DNA of 64,000 bases from contig JADJZY010000009.1 of the NCBI GenBank assembly GCA_016715505.1, forward strand, positions 1 to 64,000, read 5' to 3'. Every line of letters begins with the position of its first letter. Position 1 is the stretch's first letter. The stretch is from Bacteroidota bacterium (GTDB lineage Bacteria > Bacteroidota > Bacteroidia > Chitinophagales > Chitinophagaceae). The notes beneath the pieces are model-generated. The model was given only the letters and a program-made list of their open reading frames with translations. It did no database searches and was not told where the DNA came from. Made by a program: the position numbers and the translations under genes. Of the stretch, positions 56,048 through 64,000 are shown one piece after another.

Positions 56048-56488
56048 TTATAATTGTGACCCGGTACTACCAAACCCACCGGCACCTCGTTCTGTTTCTG
56101 AAAGCGTTTCGGATTGCAGCCAGTTTATTTTTTCGTATTGTGCAATCACCATTTGTGCGATCCGATCTCCGGGTTGTATTATTTGCGTTTGATCAGACAG
56201 ATTAATGAGTATCACCTGAATTTCGCCTCTGTAGTCGCTGTCGATAGTACCAGGTGTATTTAAGCAAGTGATTCCTTGTTTGATTGCCAGTCCGCTACGG
56301 GGTCGAATTTGTGCTTCATACCCCTTGGGTAATTCAATTTTTAACCCGGTAGGAATCAGCATTCGTTGCATCGGCTGAAGTGAACATGCCTGATCAATAC
56401 TGGCATACAAATCCATGCCGGCTGAGCCATCGGTCTGATAAGACGGCAAAGGACATTTCCCCTGGTTGACTATACGAATTTGCATCAT
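56048..56488 (-). CDS. dut: dUTP diphosphatase
   Basis: Dut hydrolyses dUTP to dUMP, preventing uracil in DNA and supplying thymidylate synthesis. All five trimeric-dUTPase motifs are visible: DGSAGMDLYA, RPRSGLAIK, NTPGTIDSDYRGEI, PGDRIAQMVI and the C-terminal RGAGGFGSTG. I start at the double ATG at 56488; upstream codons in the longer frame look non-coding. Confidence 0.96.
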   Translation of the reverse strand: MMQIRIVNQGKCPLPSYQTDGSAGMDLYASIDQACSLQPMQRMLIPTGLKIELPKGYEAQIRPRSGLAIKQGITCLNTPGTIDSDYRGEIQVILINLSDQTQIIQPGDRIAQMVIAQYEKINWLQSETLSETERGAGGFGSTGSQL

Positions 56489-56737
56489 AACAAAGCCAAC
56501 AAATGTAAGTTTAATTGGTGATTTCTGAAAACACCCTTTCCACTGAATTTCAGGACAGTGATGAGGTGTAAGGATGCATTCAAGCATAGGACCATTTAGC
56601 GACAGGATATTCGATTCACGGTTTTGGGCTTGCCCATGGTGGGGAGACAGAGCGATAAAGTTGATTCTGGTACAAATGCTTAATAGAATTCCATTGCTCA
56701 GTTGTAGTACAAATGCCCCACTTTTGGAAAACCCATG

Positions 56738-57034
56738 TTATGCGGCGTTAATTTCAAATTTTCTTATCTGATTTAATTCAGGTTTTAAGTGAAACTGCTC
56801 TTCTTCGATGTCATAGTCATCTTGAAGTCCTAACCAGAATTTAGCACTATTGCCAAAATATTTAGATAGCCTTAGAGCCATATCAGCCGTCACACGTCTA
56901 TTTCCTTTAAGTATTGCAGATGTCCTAGACTGTGGAATGCCTAAATCATATGAAAGTCTATACGCCGAAATACCAAGTGGAATTAAAAACTCCTCTAAAA
57001 GTATCTCACCCGGGTGAATATTTTTAATCGCTTC
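56738..57034 (-). CDS. higA: HigA-family antitoxin, start frameshifted
   Basis: This frame of about 98 residues encodes a complete XRE antitoxin of the HigA addiction-module type: IHPGEILLEEFLIPLGISAY, RLSYDLGIPQSRTSAILKGN, RRVTADMALRLSKYFGNSAK and FWLGLQDDYDIEEE. It should neutralise the toxin at 57048-57329 and repress their promoter. No ATG is in frame: the ATG at 57034-57036 is one base off, so one base is missing just after it, as in the antitoxin at 538-861. Codon 1 shown here is the first codon of the correct frame. Confidence 0.85.
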   Translation of the reverse strand, partial: EAIKNIHPGEILLEEFLIPLGISAYRLSYDLGIPQSRTSAILKGNRRVTADMALRLSKYFGNSAKFWLGLQDDYDIEEEQFHLKPELNQIRKFEINAA

Positions 57035-57047
57035 ATACTATTCAATA

Positions 57048-57329
57048 TTAATGATAATCTATAATTTTAACCTGTGATGCGTTCCCATTTTCCCATTTAA
57101 ATATACTTCTCCATTCACTGTTGATTCTTATAGAATAGAAATCCTTTAATCCCCCTTTTAATTTTTCTAATCGATTTGAAGGAGGAATCATTAAATCTTT
57201 TATGTCAACAGAATTATTTAACATGCTTAACTTCCTACGCGCAATCTCCTGAATCGAATTGGGAAACTCTTTACTTCTCTTTCCTTCCCATATTTGAAGA
57301 GTTACTTTGTCGTCAAAAGATAGAATCAT
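57048..57329 (-). CDS. higB: HigB/RelE-type toxin (killer protein family)
   Basis: The 93-residue protein belongs to the RelE-superfamily plasmid-killer/HigB group: it contains FPNSIQEIARRKLSMLNNSV, PPSNRLEKLKGGLKDFYSIR, then INSEWRSIFKWENGNASQVK and ends IIDYH, the classic C-terminal pattern. It is a predicted ribosome-dependent mRNA endonuclease. It lies 12 bases before higA in the same direction. An inverted repeat upstream is a likely HigA operator. Confidence 0.9.
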   Translation of the reverse strand: MILSFDDKVTLQIWEGKRSKEFPNSIQEIARRKLSMLNNSVDIKDLMIPPSNRLEKLKGGLKDFYSIRINSEWRSIFKWENGNASQVKIIDYH

Positions 57330-57340
57330 TTTACAATGAA

Positions 57341-57363
57341 TTACTTACGTCAAAAGTAAGTAA
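57341..57363. promoter_or_regulatory. Inverted repeat, candidate HigA operator
   Basis: TTACTTAC and GTAAGTAA form a perfect 8-bp inverted repeat with a 7-base spacer, 12 bases upstream of the higB ATG at 57329. Position and symmetry fit an autoregulatory antitoxin site. Confidence 0.55.
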
Positions 57364-57426
57364 CGGTTCAGTTTGTTCCAAATATATTTTCAAGTTGCGC
57401 TACGTTTAGTAATGCCGCATCACACC

Positions 57427-58454
57427 CTAAATAAAAAGCGCGGATTCCTCAGCACGTGTCGACTTCCGGTAAGGATAATGATCGCTCAGGTATTGTAAAG
57501 TTTCCTGAATTTGATTGGCCCTGATTTCGATGGGCAGCTTGGGAGATTGATACCAAACCTTCACAGTATCCGCAAATGAGTCATCAATATCATCCAGCAC
57601 TTGGATGCCCATTTGTTTTAAGGCAGCAGCATTGCATTTTTGTTCATAATGTTTACGAATAGGAATACTCAACAATTTTTTGCCCAGGTACAGCGCCTCC
57701 GAAGGGGTTTCGAATCCACCACCGGTGATGACGCCATGACAAGTCAGTAAACTTTCATTAAACAACTCCTGAAAAACCGGAAAATAAGTAATGTTCCCTT
57801 CCGGTAACTATTTACGATTTCGGGGAGGAACCAATGAAATTCGATGTCTTTCATTGATTGTAGTGTTTCCAGTAAACAAGACTTTTCATATGCCGGCAAA
57901 TAAATGGTGACATGTCCATGATCACTCGGTTCGCTTTTCAGAAAAATATCTTTGATGACGGGTGGAAAAATGTAGTCGTCATACTCTTGAAAATGCAAAC
58001 CGAGATATTGTGTAGACCTTGCATAGTTTTTAAAGATCCATTCACCAAGTGCATCTTCCTTTTCAGGTCGTGGTGTATTTGGACTTTTGAAACTTGCCTG
58101 ATGACCAAATTGCACCGAAGGGAGTTTTTGAATCAAACAGGCCATGGATGTGACACATTCAAAATCGTTGATCACCATATCGTAATTTTTAATGGGTAAT
58201 TGTAATGCCTCACGAACCAGCGAAGGCACACGAATTCCTTTCAAAATGGATAAATAATCTAAACCACCGCAAGTACTATATTGCAAACTAACTCCCTTGC
58301 TTTTGTATTTCACGGGAAAGGGCACATTGAGTGAAGCATTATTGCCACTTACAAAAAAATCGACCTCACCCATTTTTTTCAGATAGGGATATAGTTGGGT
58401 CGCCCGGCTTAAATGTCCATTTCCGGTTGCCTGTATGGCGTAAAATATTTTCAT
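57427..58454 (-). CDS. Glycosyltransferase (MurG-like, family 28 type), frameshifted
   Basis: Joined frames give about 342 residues. The N-terminal half starts MKIFYAIQATGNGHLSRATQ, the GT-B opening loop of MurG- and MGDG-synthase-like enzymes, and includes YDMVINDFECVTSMACLIQK. It runs out of frame near 57805; the second half resumes as GNITYFPVFQELFNESLLTC and holds the acceptor/donor motif GVITGGGFETPSEALYLGKK. Donor and acceptor are unknown. It overlaps the LpxH-like gene upstream by four bases (ATGA), so a role in envelope glycolipid metabolism is reasonable but inferred. Confidence 0.8.
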
Positions 58455-59290
58455 ACTTTTTGATGTTGAAGTTTTAAAAGTTGTAGCATGTTTACGGCCG
58501 ACAATTCCACCTCCTGATCATTTTCTTCGAATCGTTCAAATTTAGATTCCTCATATTGGTACAAATTCCATCGTCCCCGATTGTATTCAAGTGCTGTCAG
58601 ATTTTCAACCCAATCACCGCTATTTAAATAACGAATCCTTCCTGATTCTGTTTCTATTTCACGATCTTGTTGTTTATGAATATGCCCGCAAATAACTACA
58701 TCAAAGCCTTGTTGAATGGCCATATGCGCAGCTTTCATTTCAAAATCTCCTATCCAGCTGACAGCCCGCTTTACGCCATCTTTAACCTTTTTTGAAAATC
58801 GCATTTTGGGTCGGCCCAATCGCTGCAAACACCAATTAATAAACCGATTTAATAAGATCAATAAATCATACCCTTTACCTCCCAAACGAGCAAGTAGTTT
58901 AGCAGAACCACTCGTGGTGGCATCAAATACATCCCCATGAAATACCCAGTGTTTACAATCATTCAACTCCAATACATACTGATTGACCACACTCAATCGG
59001 CCAATTTTTAAGTCAGTATATTTTCTTAAAAAATCATCATGATTGCCGGTGATATAAATGACTTCCACGCCCTGGGTTGACATTTTTAAAATGCGATTAA
59101 TCACCTTGAGATGCGAAGGCGGAAAATAACTTTTTCTAAAATTCCAGATATCTATGATGTCACCATTCAGAATTAATTTTTTGGGGTGTACACTCTTTAA
59201 ATAACGGAGAAGTTCTTTCGCATGACAACCATAGGTGCCAAGATGTATATCACTGATAACGACTACATCTAAAATGCGTTTTACATTCAT
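58451..59290 (-). CDS. LpxH-like UDP-2,3-diacylglucosamine diphosphatase
   Basis: The 279-residue metallophosphoesterase shows DVVVISDIHLGTYGCHAKEL, ILNGDIIDIWNF, YITGNHDDFLR, FHGDVFD and ICGHIHKQQDR, the complete two-metal motif set. The insert between GDVFD and GHIHK fits the LpxH family, which removes UMP in lipid A synthesis. Many Bacteroidota carry several paralogues, so the exact substrate is uncertain. A long inverted repeat lies just upstream. Confidence 0.85.
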   Translation of the reverse strand: MNVKRILDVVVISDIHLGTYGCHAKELLRYLKSVHPKKLILNGDIIDIWNFRKSYFPPSHLKVINRILKMSTQGVEVIYITGNHDDFLRKYTDLKIGRLSVVNQYVLELNDCKHWVFHGDVFDATTSGSAKLLARLGGKGYDLLILLNRFINWCLQRLGRPKMRFSKKVKDGVKRAVSWIGDFEMKAAHMAIQQGFDVVICGHIHKQQDREIETESGRIRYLNSGDWVENLTALEYNRGRWNLYQYEESKFERFEENDQEVELSAVNMLQLLKLQHQKV

Positions 59291-59298
59291 ACGATATT

Positions 59299-59353
59299 GA
59301 AATCTTTACAAATCCGCCTGTCAGAAATGGACATCATCATTTGTAAAGGTTTC
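59299..59353. repeat. 15-bp inverted repeat upstream of the LpxH-like gene
   Basis: GAAATCTTTACAAAT at 59299-59313 is inverted as ATTTGTAAAGGTTTC at 59339-59353, with one mismatch (a G-T pair in RNA) and a 25-base loop. It ends nine bases before the ATG on the minus strand and could be a 5'-leader hairpin or an operator. Confidence 0.6.
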
Positions 59354-59481
59354 ATAGCGCAAATGTCATCGCGGTATGTAACTTAATTATTGTGACGGGA
59401 TTATGAAATTGCTAATTCCACTTGAATATTCTGCTAAAAAATCATTCGGCAAAAGAACCTGAAATTTTTGATGATCCAAAG

Positions 59482-60270
59482 TTAGTTACGCAACTTCCAT
59501 ACTCCTTCAAAAACAAACTCAGCAGGACCCGTCAACCATATATCATCATAAGTACCATGCCCCTGGTTATTTCGACTTACGTTTAAAATACCGCCGGGTG
59601 TTTTTATTTGGATGGATTGTATGCCGGGCAAATCTTTTAAATGCACCAATGCGCAGGCAGTCACTCCAGTGCCGCAGGACAAAGTTTCGTCTTCCACACC
59701 TCGTTCATAAGTCCGCACATTTAAATACTCGTCCGAAAACTGATCGATAAAATTTACATTGATGCCTTCTTCCTTAAACTTAGGACTATATCGAATCAAG
59801 GCACCCTCTTTTTTCATATCCATTTCCGACAAATGCTCCACATATGCCACATAATGCGGCGAACCGGTATTTAATTCAAAATAAGTTTCATGCTCAATCA
59901 ACCCGGCAACATCTGTCATGTGCAAGGTGATCTCTCCTCGATCCAATACACGAGCCTGATGGAGGCCATCAATCGCTAAAAATTGAGCTTTCGATTGAAT
60001 CAAACCAAGATGTTTTGCAAAGGCCGTAATACATCGACCGCCATTGCCACACATACTACTTTCCCGGCCATCACTGTTAAAATAGACCATTTTAAAATCT
60101 ACGCCTTCTGCCTCTTCCAATAACATCAAACCATCTGCACCAATCCCAAAGTGACGGTCGCACATAGCATGAATTTCCTGAGTACTTAATTGAAGAAAAG
60201 CTTGTCGATGATCAATTAAAATAAAATCATTCCCGGTACCCTGATATTTATAAAATGGAATATTAGTCAT
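59482..60270 (-). CDS. dapF: Diaminopimelate epimerase
   Basis: DapF converts LL- to meso-diaminopimelate for lysine and peptidoglycan. The 262-residue protein carries the two catalytic cysteines: Cys74 in SSMCGNGGRC and Cys199 in ETLSCGTGVTA, plus YQGTGNDFILID at the start. The ATG at 60270 overlaps the phosphorylase stop by eight bases; a TTG at 60279 is less likely. Confidence 0.97.
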   Translation of the reverse strand: MTNIPFYKYQGTGNDFILIDHRQAFLQLSTQEIHAMCDRHFGIGADGLMLLEEAEGVDFKMVYFNSDGRESSMCGNGGRCITAFAKHLGLIQSKAQFLAIDGLHQARVLDRGEITLHMTDVAGLIEHETYFELNTGSPHYVAYVEHLSEMDMKKEGALIRYSPKFKEEGINVNFIDQFSDEYLNVRTYERGVEDETLSCGTGVTACALVHLKDLPGIQSIQIKTPGGILNVSRNNQGHGTYDDIWLTGPAEFVFEGVWKLRN

Positions 60271-61153
60271 GGGATGCAATTATTTCTAAGCTGCCGGAAA
60301 TCATTTTTTCGATACTTTTTTTTGGATCCTGACTAAATGTTTTATTCACTCTATTGGCTACAATGGTATTCACCGCCAAACATTGATGCCCGAATACCCT
60401 GCCAAGTCCAAAAATAGCGGATGTCTCCATTTCAAAGTTGGTAATTCGGTGTTCGCCAAATCGAAAGCCTGACAGTCGATCGACCAAATGAGGAAATTGT
60501 AATTCAGCCCTTACAACTCTTCCTTGTGGTGCATAAAAACCCGGACAAGTGACCGTGATACCTTTATGATAGTTTGCGCCAAACCAGGAAAGAATGTCCG
60601 AAGAACCTTCTACGGCATAAGGATGAATGGAACTATTTCGAAGTCCTGCGTGTTCCTCAAATGACTGTTGAAGGGCATTTTCGGCATCACTTTGTTCAAG
60701 TTTATAGTAATGAAGTACATTATCTAAACCGATTCCATGACTGGATGCGACCAAGCTATCTACCGGAATATCGGCCTGCAGACTTCCACTTGTTCCAAAT
60801 CGAATAATCTTTAAACTGCTTAAAGAATTTTTGATGCGTCTTGTTTCAAAATCAACATTCACCAGAGCATCCAATTCGTTCATCACTATATCAATATTAT
60901 CAGGACCAATTCCGCTGGACAAAACACTTATTCTTTTTTTGCCAATGCGACCGGTATGGGTTACAAATTCGCGATGTTGTGTTTTAAATTCAATTTCATC
61001 AAAATATTTTGACACCTCACTGACCCGGTCAGGATCTCCAACTGTGATGACTGTAGGCGCCAATTCATCTGGCTTGAGGTTAATATGATAAACACGACCT
61101 TGCGGGGTGATGATTAATTCTGATTGCCCAATGGGTTCGAACTCTTGCTGCAT
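60263..61153 (-). CDS. Uridine/nucleoside phosphorylase
   Basis: The 296-residue protein is a PNP/UDP-family phosphorylase that splits a nucleoside with phosphate into base and pentose 1-phosphate. Motifs include VITVGDPDRVSEVSKYF, SSGIGPDNIDIVMNEL, RFGTSGSLQADIPVDSLV and the ribose-binding FEMETSAIFGLG. It resembles uridine phosphorylases of Bacteroidota. It precedes dapF and is probably cotranscribed with it. The start is ATG 61153 rather than a TTG at 61174. Confidence 0.9.
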   Translation of the reverse strand: MQQEFEPIGQSELIITPQGRVYHINLKPDELAPTVITVGDPDRVSEVSKYFDEIEFKTQHREFVTHTGRIGKKRISVLSSGIGPDNIDIVMNELDALVNVDFETRRIKNSLSSLKIIRFGTSGSLQADIPVDSLVASSHGIGLDNVLHYYKLEQSDAENALQQSFEEHAGLRNSSIHPYAVEGSSDILSWFGANYHKGITVTCPGFYAPQGRVVRAELQFPHLVDRLSGFRFGEHRITNFEMETSAIFGLGRVFGHQCLAVNTIVANRVNKTFSQDPKKSIEKMISGSLEIIASHD

Positions 61154-61219
61154 AAGAGTGTAAAAATAAGTCAATCCAAATGCAAGGCCAAGTCAGAATA
61201 TTCTATACCGATCAATGCC

Positions 61220-61227
61220 TATTTTTG
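61220..61227 (+). promoter_or_regulatory. -7 promoter box
   Basis: TATTTTTG, 15 bases before the ATG at 61243, fits TAnnTTTG. Confidence 0.45.
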
Positions 61228-61242
61228 TCCGACCACATATCT

Positions 61243-62004
61243 ATGAAAAAATATTTTAAATATTTCCTGAGCAGTCTGATAAGCATGATATACTTCCCAT
61301 TAACTGCACAGATTGTCAATATCGAAAAAGAGCGAATCAAGGCCCATGACAGTGCCGGTATTGAAGGGCAAATGAATATGAGTGTGCAGCTCAATGAGAA
61401 CAAAGGACTTGTATTTTTTAGTGAAATAAATCCACATCTTCAATACAAAAGAGCCAAACACCTCCTGCTTTTTGTAGGACATTGGGATTATACCTATGCA
61501 GCCAAAAAAGTCCTCAACCATGGTGCATTTGCCCATTTAAGATATAACTATGCATTGTTTAAACGCATGAAATGGGAAATTTTTCAACAGATCCAGTACA
61601 ATAAAATCTGGAATATGCCATTCAGGTATTTATCGGGAACCGGTCCGCGTTTTAAACTCCTCGACTGGCCCAAAACAAAATTATACGCCGGGCCTTTGTA
61701 TATGTTTGAATGGCAAAGAGTTGGTGCTGATGGTAGCGACCTATTCACTCACCGCCTCTCGAGCTATATTAGCTGGAATACGCAATACAAAGACCTCTTT
61801 CGATTTTCGGGTACTTTTTATTATCAACCCAATTGGATTGATTGGAGAGACACGCGCTTCAGCACACTCATTGAACTTCAGTTTAAGTTGAATCGTCAAT
61901 TTTCTTTTGACCATCGTTTTACATGGATTCATGATGCAACAGGTGTGGTCGATATTCCTTTATACACTTATCGTTATACCCTTGGATTAGGATATCGGTT
62001 TTAA
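61243..62004 (+). CDS. DUF481-like outer-membrane barrel protein
   Basis: The 253-residue product has a signal peptide (MKKYFKYFLSSLISMIYFPL, cleavage after TAQ) and a series of amphipathic strands such as GAFAHLRYNYALFKRMKWEI, YLSGTGPRFKL and LYAGPLYMFEWQRV, ending YTYRYTLGLGYRF with a terminal phenylalanine. The pattern resembles DUF481 (YdiY-like) outer-membrane proteins of unknown function. I start at 61243, where the signal peptide begins. Confidence 0.7.
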   Translation: MKKYFKYFLSSLISMIYFPLTAQIVNIEKERIKAHDSAGIEGQMNMSVQLNENKGLVFFSEINPHLQYKRAKHLLLFVGHWDYTYAAKKVLNHGAFAHLRYNYALFKRMKWEIFQQIQYNKIWNMPFRYLSGTGPRFKLLDWPKTKLYAGPLYMFEWQRVGADGSDLFTHRLSSYISWNTQYKDLFRFSGTFYYQPNWIDWRDTRFSTLIELQFKLNRQFSFDHRFTWIHDATGVVDIPLYTYRYTLGLGYRF

Positions 62005-62181
62005 CCCGGCTTCAATTCTGCTAATTACATAGATGTACCTGAAATCGAGTTTGGAAAAAAGCACATTCTGACAACCGTATACCCTGATTTCATTTGATTT
62101 AAAAAGGAATCTAAGCCTTGAAATCCTTGACCTCTCCAGAGGAATTTATAAATCTATTTGGTAGAATTCTTAATTTGTTTA

Positions 62182-62189
62182 TACATTTG
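62182..62189 (+). promoter_or_regulatory. -7 promoter box of tRNA-Cys
   Basis: TACATTTG lies eight bases before the tRNA 5' end. A TTTG at 62157-62160, 21 bases upstream, fits the -33 element, the best complete promoter in the window. Confidence 0.65.
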
Positions 62190-62197
62190 CGCCCTGT

Positions 62198-62268
62198 GGT
62201 CTTGTGGCCGAGTGGCTAGGCAGAGCTCTGCAAAAGCTTCCACACCAGTTCGAATCTGGTCGAGACCT
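62198..62268 (+). tRNA. tRNA-Cys (GCA)
   Basis: The 71-base sequence folds as a tRNA: acceptor GGTCTTG pairs with CGAGACC, the anticodon arm GAGCT-CTGCAAA-AGCTT gives anticodon GCA, the T-arm is ACCAG-TTCGAAT-CTGGT, and the discriminator base is U, as expected for tRNA-Cys. CCA is not encoded. Confidence 0.96.
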
Positions 62269-62273
62269 CATCG

Positions 62274-62302
62274 GACCCCTTCTTGGTAAGGGGTCTTTTT
62301 TT
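62274..62302 (+). terminator. Terminator of tRNA-Cys
   Basis: GACCCCTT, loop CTTGGT, AAGGGGTC form an 8-bp stem followed by seven T residues, six bases after the tRNA. Confidence 0.9.
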
Positions 62303-62346
62303 ATTCCCTTTTTCTTCATTCTTACAGAAAGCACTACATTTAAACA

Positions 62347-63132
62347 GTGAAAATAGTTTTGATTGGCTCCGGAAACATGGCCACCTTTCTGGCGCTCCGT
62401 TTAAAAGAGGCTGGTCATTGTATTCTACAAATTATTTCTCCTCAAATTCAACATGCACAAACCCTTGCCGATCAGGTTCAGGCTACTGCAGCAACCGACA
62501 TCTCCCAAATCAGTTCAGATGCTGAGGTGGTGATTCTCGCTGTTCCTGATGATACCCTCCGACAATTGGCCGATAGCCTGAAACTCCCCCATCAAACGGT
62601 GATTCATACTGCTGGCTCAGTGCCTGCTTCCGTTCTTTCTGGTGTTTCGCAAAAACATGCCTGTATCTGGAGCATTTATTCGATTCAAAAAGAAAAAACC
62701 CCTACGCACCGCAATATTCCTATGGTGGTCAGCAGTCAGGATGCAAAAACCCTGGAACTTGCCCAAAACCTCGCAAAGGACATCAGTGATGTGGTTTACA
62801 TGCTGGACGACACTCAAAAATCGTGGGCTCATTTAGGAGCGGTAATCGCCAACAACTTTAGCAATCATTTAATGGTCGTTTGCGAGCAACTGATGCAGGA
62901 TCATCACATTCCTTTTGAACTATTCCGGCCTATTATTCAGGATACCGTGGAGAAATTATCACAACGGTCGCCAAAAACCTTGCAATCAGGTCCTGCCATT
63001 CGGGGCGATGAACAAACCATCAAAGCCCAAATGGACATGTTGGCAGCTTATCCCATGTTTGCCCGTTTGTATGAAATGTTGAGTCGCTCAATTCAGGAAA
63101 TACATCATACGCATCAAACGCCTTCTAGTTAG
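62347..63132 (+). CDS. Rossmann-fold DUF2520 protein
   Basis: The 261-residue protein starts at a GTG and has an NAD(P)-binding motif (IVLIGSGNMATFLALRLKEA) followed by VVILAVPDDTLRQLADSL and, in the C-terminal half, a helical DUF2520 domain (SWAHLGAVIANNFSNHLMVV). It resembles pyrroline-5-carboxylate- or F420-type reductases. No reaction is established for the family. Confidence 0.85.
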   Translation: MKIVLIGSGNMATFLALRLKEAGHCILQIISPQIQHAQTLADQVQATAATDISQISSDAEVVILAVPDDTLRQLADSLKLPHQTVIHTAGSVPASVLSGVSQKHACIWSIYSIQKEKTPTHRNIPMVVSSQDAKTLELAQNLAKDISDVVYMLDDTQKSWAHLGAVIANNFSNHLMVVCEQLMQDHHIPFELFRPIIQDTVEKLSQRSPKTLQSGPAIRGDEQTIKAQMDMLAAYPMFARLYEMLSRSIQEIHHTHQTPSS

Positions 63133-63201
63133 AATCCTGAATACCACAAAAGATTGGGAAAAAGCCTCAAAACAAAGTTTTTATAGAAATCAATTCTTCC
63201 C

Positions 63202-63209
63202 TACATTTG
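63202..63209 (+). promoter_or_regulatory. -7 promoter box of sucD
   Basis: TACATTTG lies 19 bases before the sucD ATG and fits TAnnTTTG. Confidence 0.5.
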
Positions 63210-63228
63210 CACCTCAAATTCAGAAAAG

Positions 63229-64000
63229 ATGGGTGTTTTAGTCAATAAAAACAGCAAAGTAATTGTTCAGGGGTTTACAGGTACAGAAGGTACTTTTCAT
63301 GCAACCCAAATGATTGAATATGGTACCAATGTCGTTGGTGGTGTTACCCCGGGCAAAGGTGGTTCAACGCATTTAGACAAACCGGTATTTAACACGGTGG
63401 CAGATGCCGTTCGTTTGGCCGGAGCAGATGTTTCAATCATTTTTGTACCGCCTGCATTCGCAGCCGACGCAATTATGGAAGCAGCTGATGCGGGCATCCA
63501 AACAATTATTTGTATTACAGAAGGCATTCCGGTGCAGGACATGGTGAATGCGAAGGAATATATTAAAGACAAAGGTTGCCGTTTAATTGGGCCAAACTGC
63601 CCGGGCGTTATTACCGCAGATGAAGCCAAAGTAGGTATCATGCCGGGTTTTATTTTCAAAAAAGGGAATATCGGCATTGTATCGAAATCAGGCACCCTTA
63701 CTTACGAGGCTGCTGATCAGGTAGCAAAAGCCGGACTGGGTGTAACAACAGCTATCGGTATAGGCGGTGATCCAATTATTGGAACAACTACCCGTGAGGC
63801 CGTTGAATTATTGATGAATGACGAAGACACCCATGGCATTGTTATGATTGGTGAAATTGGCGGAGGCATGGAAGCAGAAGCCGCTAACTGGTTAAAAGAG
63901 AATATGCGCAAACCTGTGGTTGGATTTATTGCCGGACAGACTGCACCTCCCGGACGTAGAATGGGACATGCAGGAGCAATTGTTGGAGGATCTGATGATA
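63229..64000 (+). CDS. sucD: Succinyl-CoA ligase alpha subunit, 3' end beyond window
   Basis: SucD forms succinyl phosphate and succinyl-CoA in the citric-acid cycle. The visible 257 residues cover most of the protein: MGVLVNKNSKVIVQGFTGTE, the CoA-binding fold (TPGKGGSTHLDKPVFNTV), IGPNCPGVITADE, KSGTLTYEA and the phosphohistidine loop GRRMGHAGAIVGG near the end. About 30-35 residues lie outside the window. sucC is not adjacent on the left. Confidence 0.97.
   Translation, partial: MGVLVNKNSKVIVQGFTGTEGTFHATQMIEYGTNVVGGVTPGKGGSTHLDKPVFNTVADAVRLAGADVSIIFVPPAFAADAIMEAADAGIQTIICITEGIPVQDMVNAKEYIKDKGCRLIGPNCPGVITADEAKVGIMPGFIFKKGNIGIVSKSGTLTYEAADQVAKAGLGVTTAIGIGGDPIIGTTTREAVELLMNDEDTHGIVMIGEIGGGMEAEAANWLKENMRKPVVGFIAGQTAPPGRRMGHAGAIVGGSDD

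Overview
The window is chromosomal DNA from a member of the Bacteroidota. I infer this from: a complete gldK-L-M-N block for the type IX secretion system (T9SS); a PorX-type response regulator; a nuclease ending in a T9SS sorting domain; Bacteroidota-restricted families (DUF6048, DUF6452, DUF4292); almost no Shine-Dalgarno sequences; and repeated TAnnTTTG -7 boxes upstream of genes. The class cannot be fixed from sequence alone. Chitinophagia- or Saprospiria-like lineages fit the gene content.

Layout. 1-3.7 kb is an accessory island: the edge of a secreted-protein gene, a HigBA-type toxin-antitoxin pair, a small secreted protein, and a DUF5615/DUF433 pair, separated by two families of diverged direct repeats; it ends at a tRNA-Leu. 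3.9-20.3 kb is housekeeping: a THUMP rRNA methyltransferase, a C45 acyltransferase beside a CrtI-like oxidoreductase, hpf, ispE, rplT-rpmI, an EamA transporter, an outer-membrane protein, a HerA-like ATPase, a membrane protein followed by a T9SS-exported nuclease, YggS, a methyltransferase, OxyR, a thioesterase and a glycosyltransferase. 20.6-20.75 kb holds a MITE-like element. 20.8-25.7 kb is gldKLMN on the minus strand. 25.9-40.3 kb has a DUF255 protein with two in-frame stops, DUF6048-DUF6452-korB, a biotin-dependent carboxyltransferase, a HmuY-like lipoprotein, PorX, MeaB, an O-antigen ligase and a GH92 glycosidase. 40.3-45.5 kb is nuoK-L-M-N. 45.5-56.5 kb has a transglutaminase-like lipoprotein, an M48 protease, purL, a LOG protein, an alkyltransferase, then DUF4292-TPR-nucleotidyltransferase-dut. 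56.7-57.4 kb is a second HigBA pair. 57.4-64 kb has a glycosyltransferase, an LpxH-like phosphatase, dapF, a nucleoside phosphorylase, a DUF481-like barrel, tRNA-Cys, a DUF2520 protein and the start of sucD.

How genes fit together. gldKLMN make the T9SS motor and ring, PorX regulates the system, and the endonuclease I is a cargo. The carboxyltransferase and MeaB both belong to propionate/methylmalonyl-CoA metabolism. nuoKLMN are membrane subunits of complex I.

Caveat about the sequence. More than a dozen genes, including nuoL, gldM and porX, are broken by single-base indels, mostly in short homopolymers. The simplest explanation is uncorrected long-read assembly error, so those genes are reported as single genes with a frameshift. 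I found no convincing undescribed defence or biosynthetic system; the repeat-punctuated island at 0.4-3.0 kb is the least explained structure.
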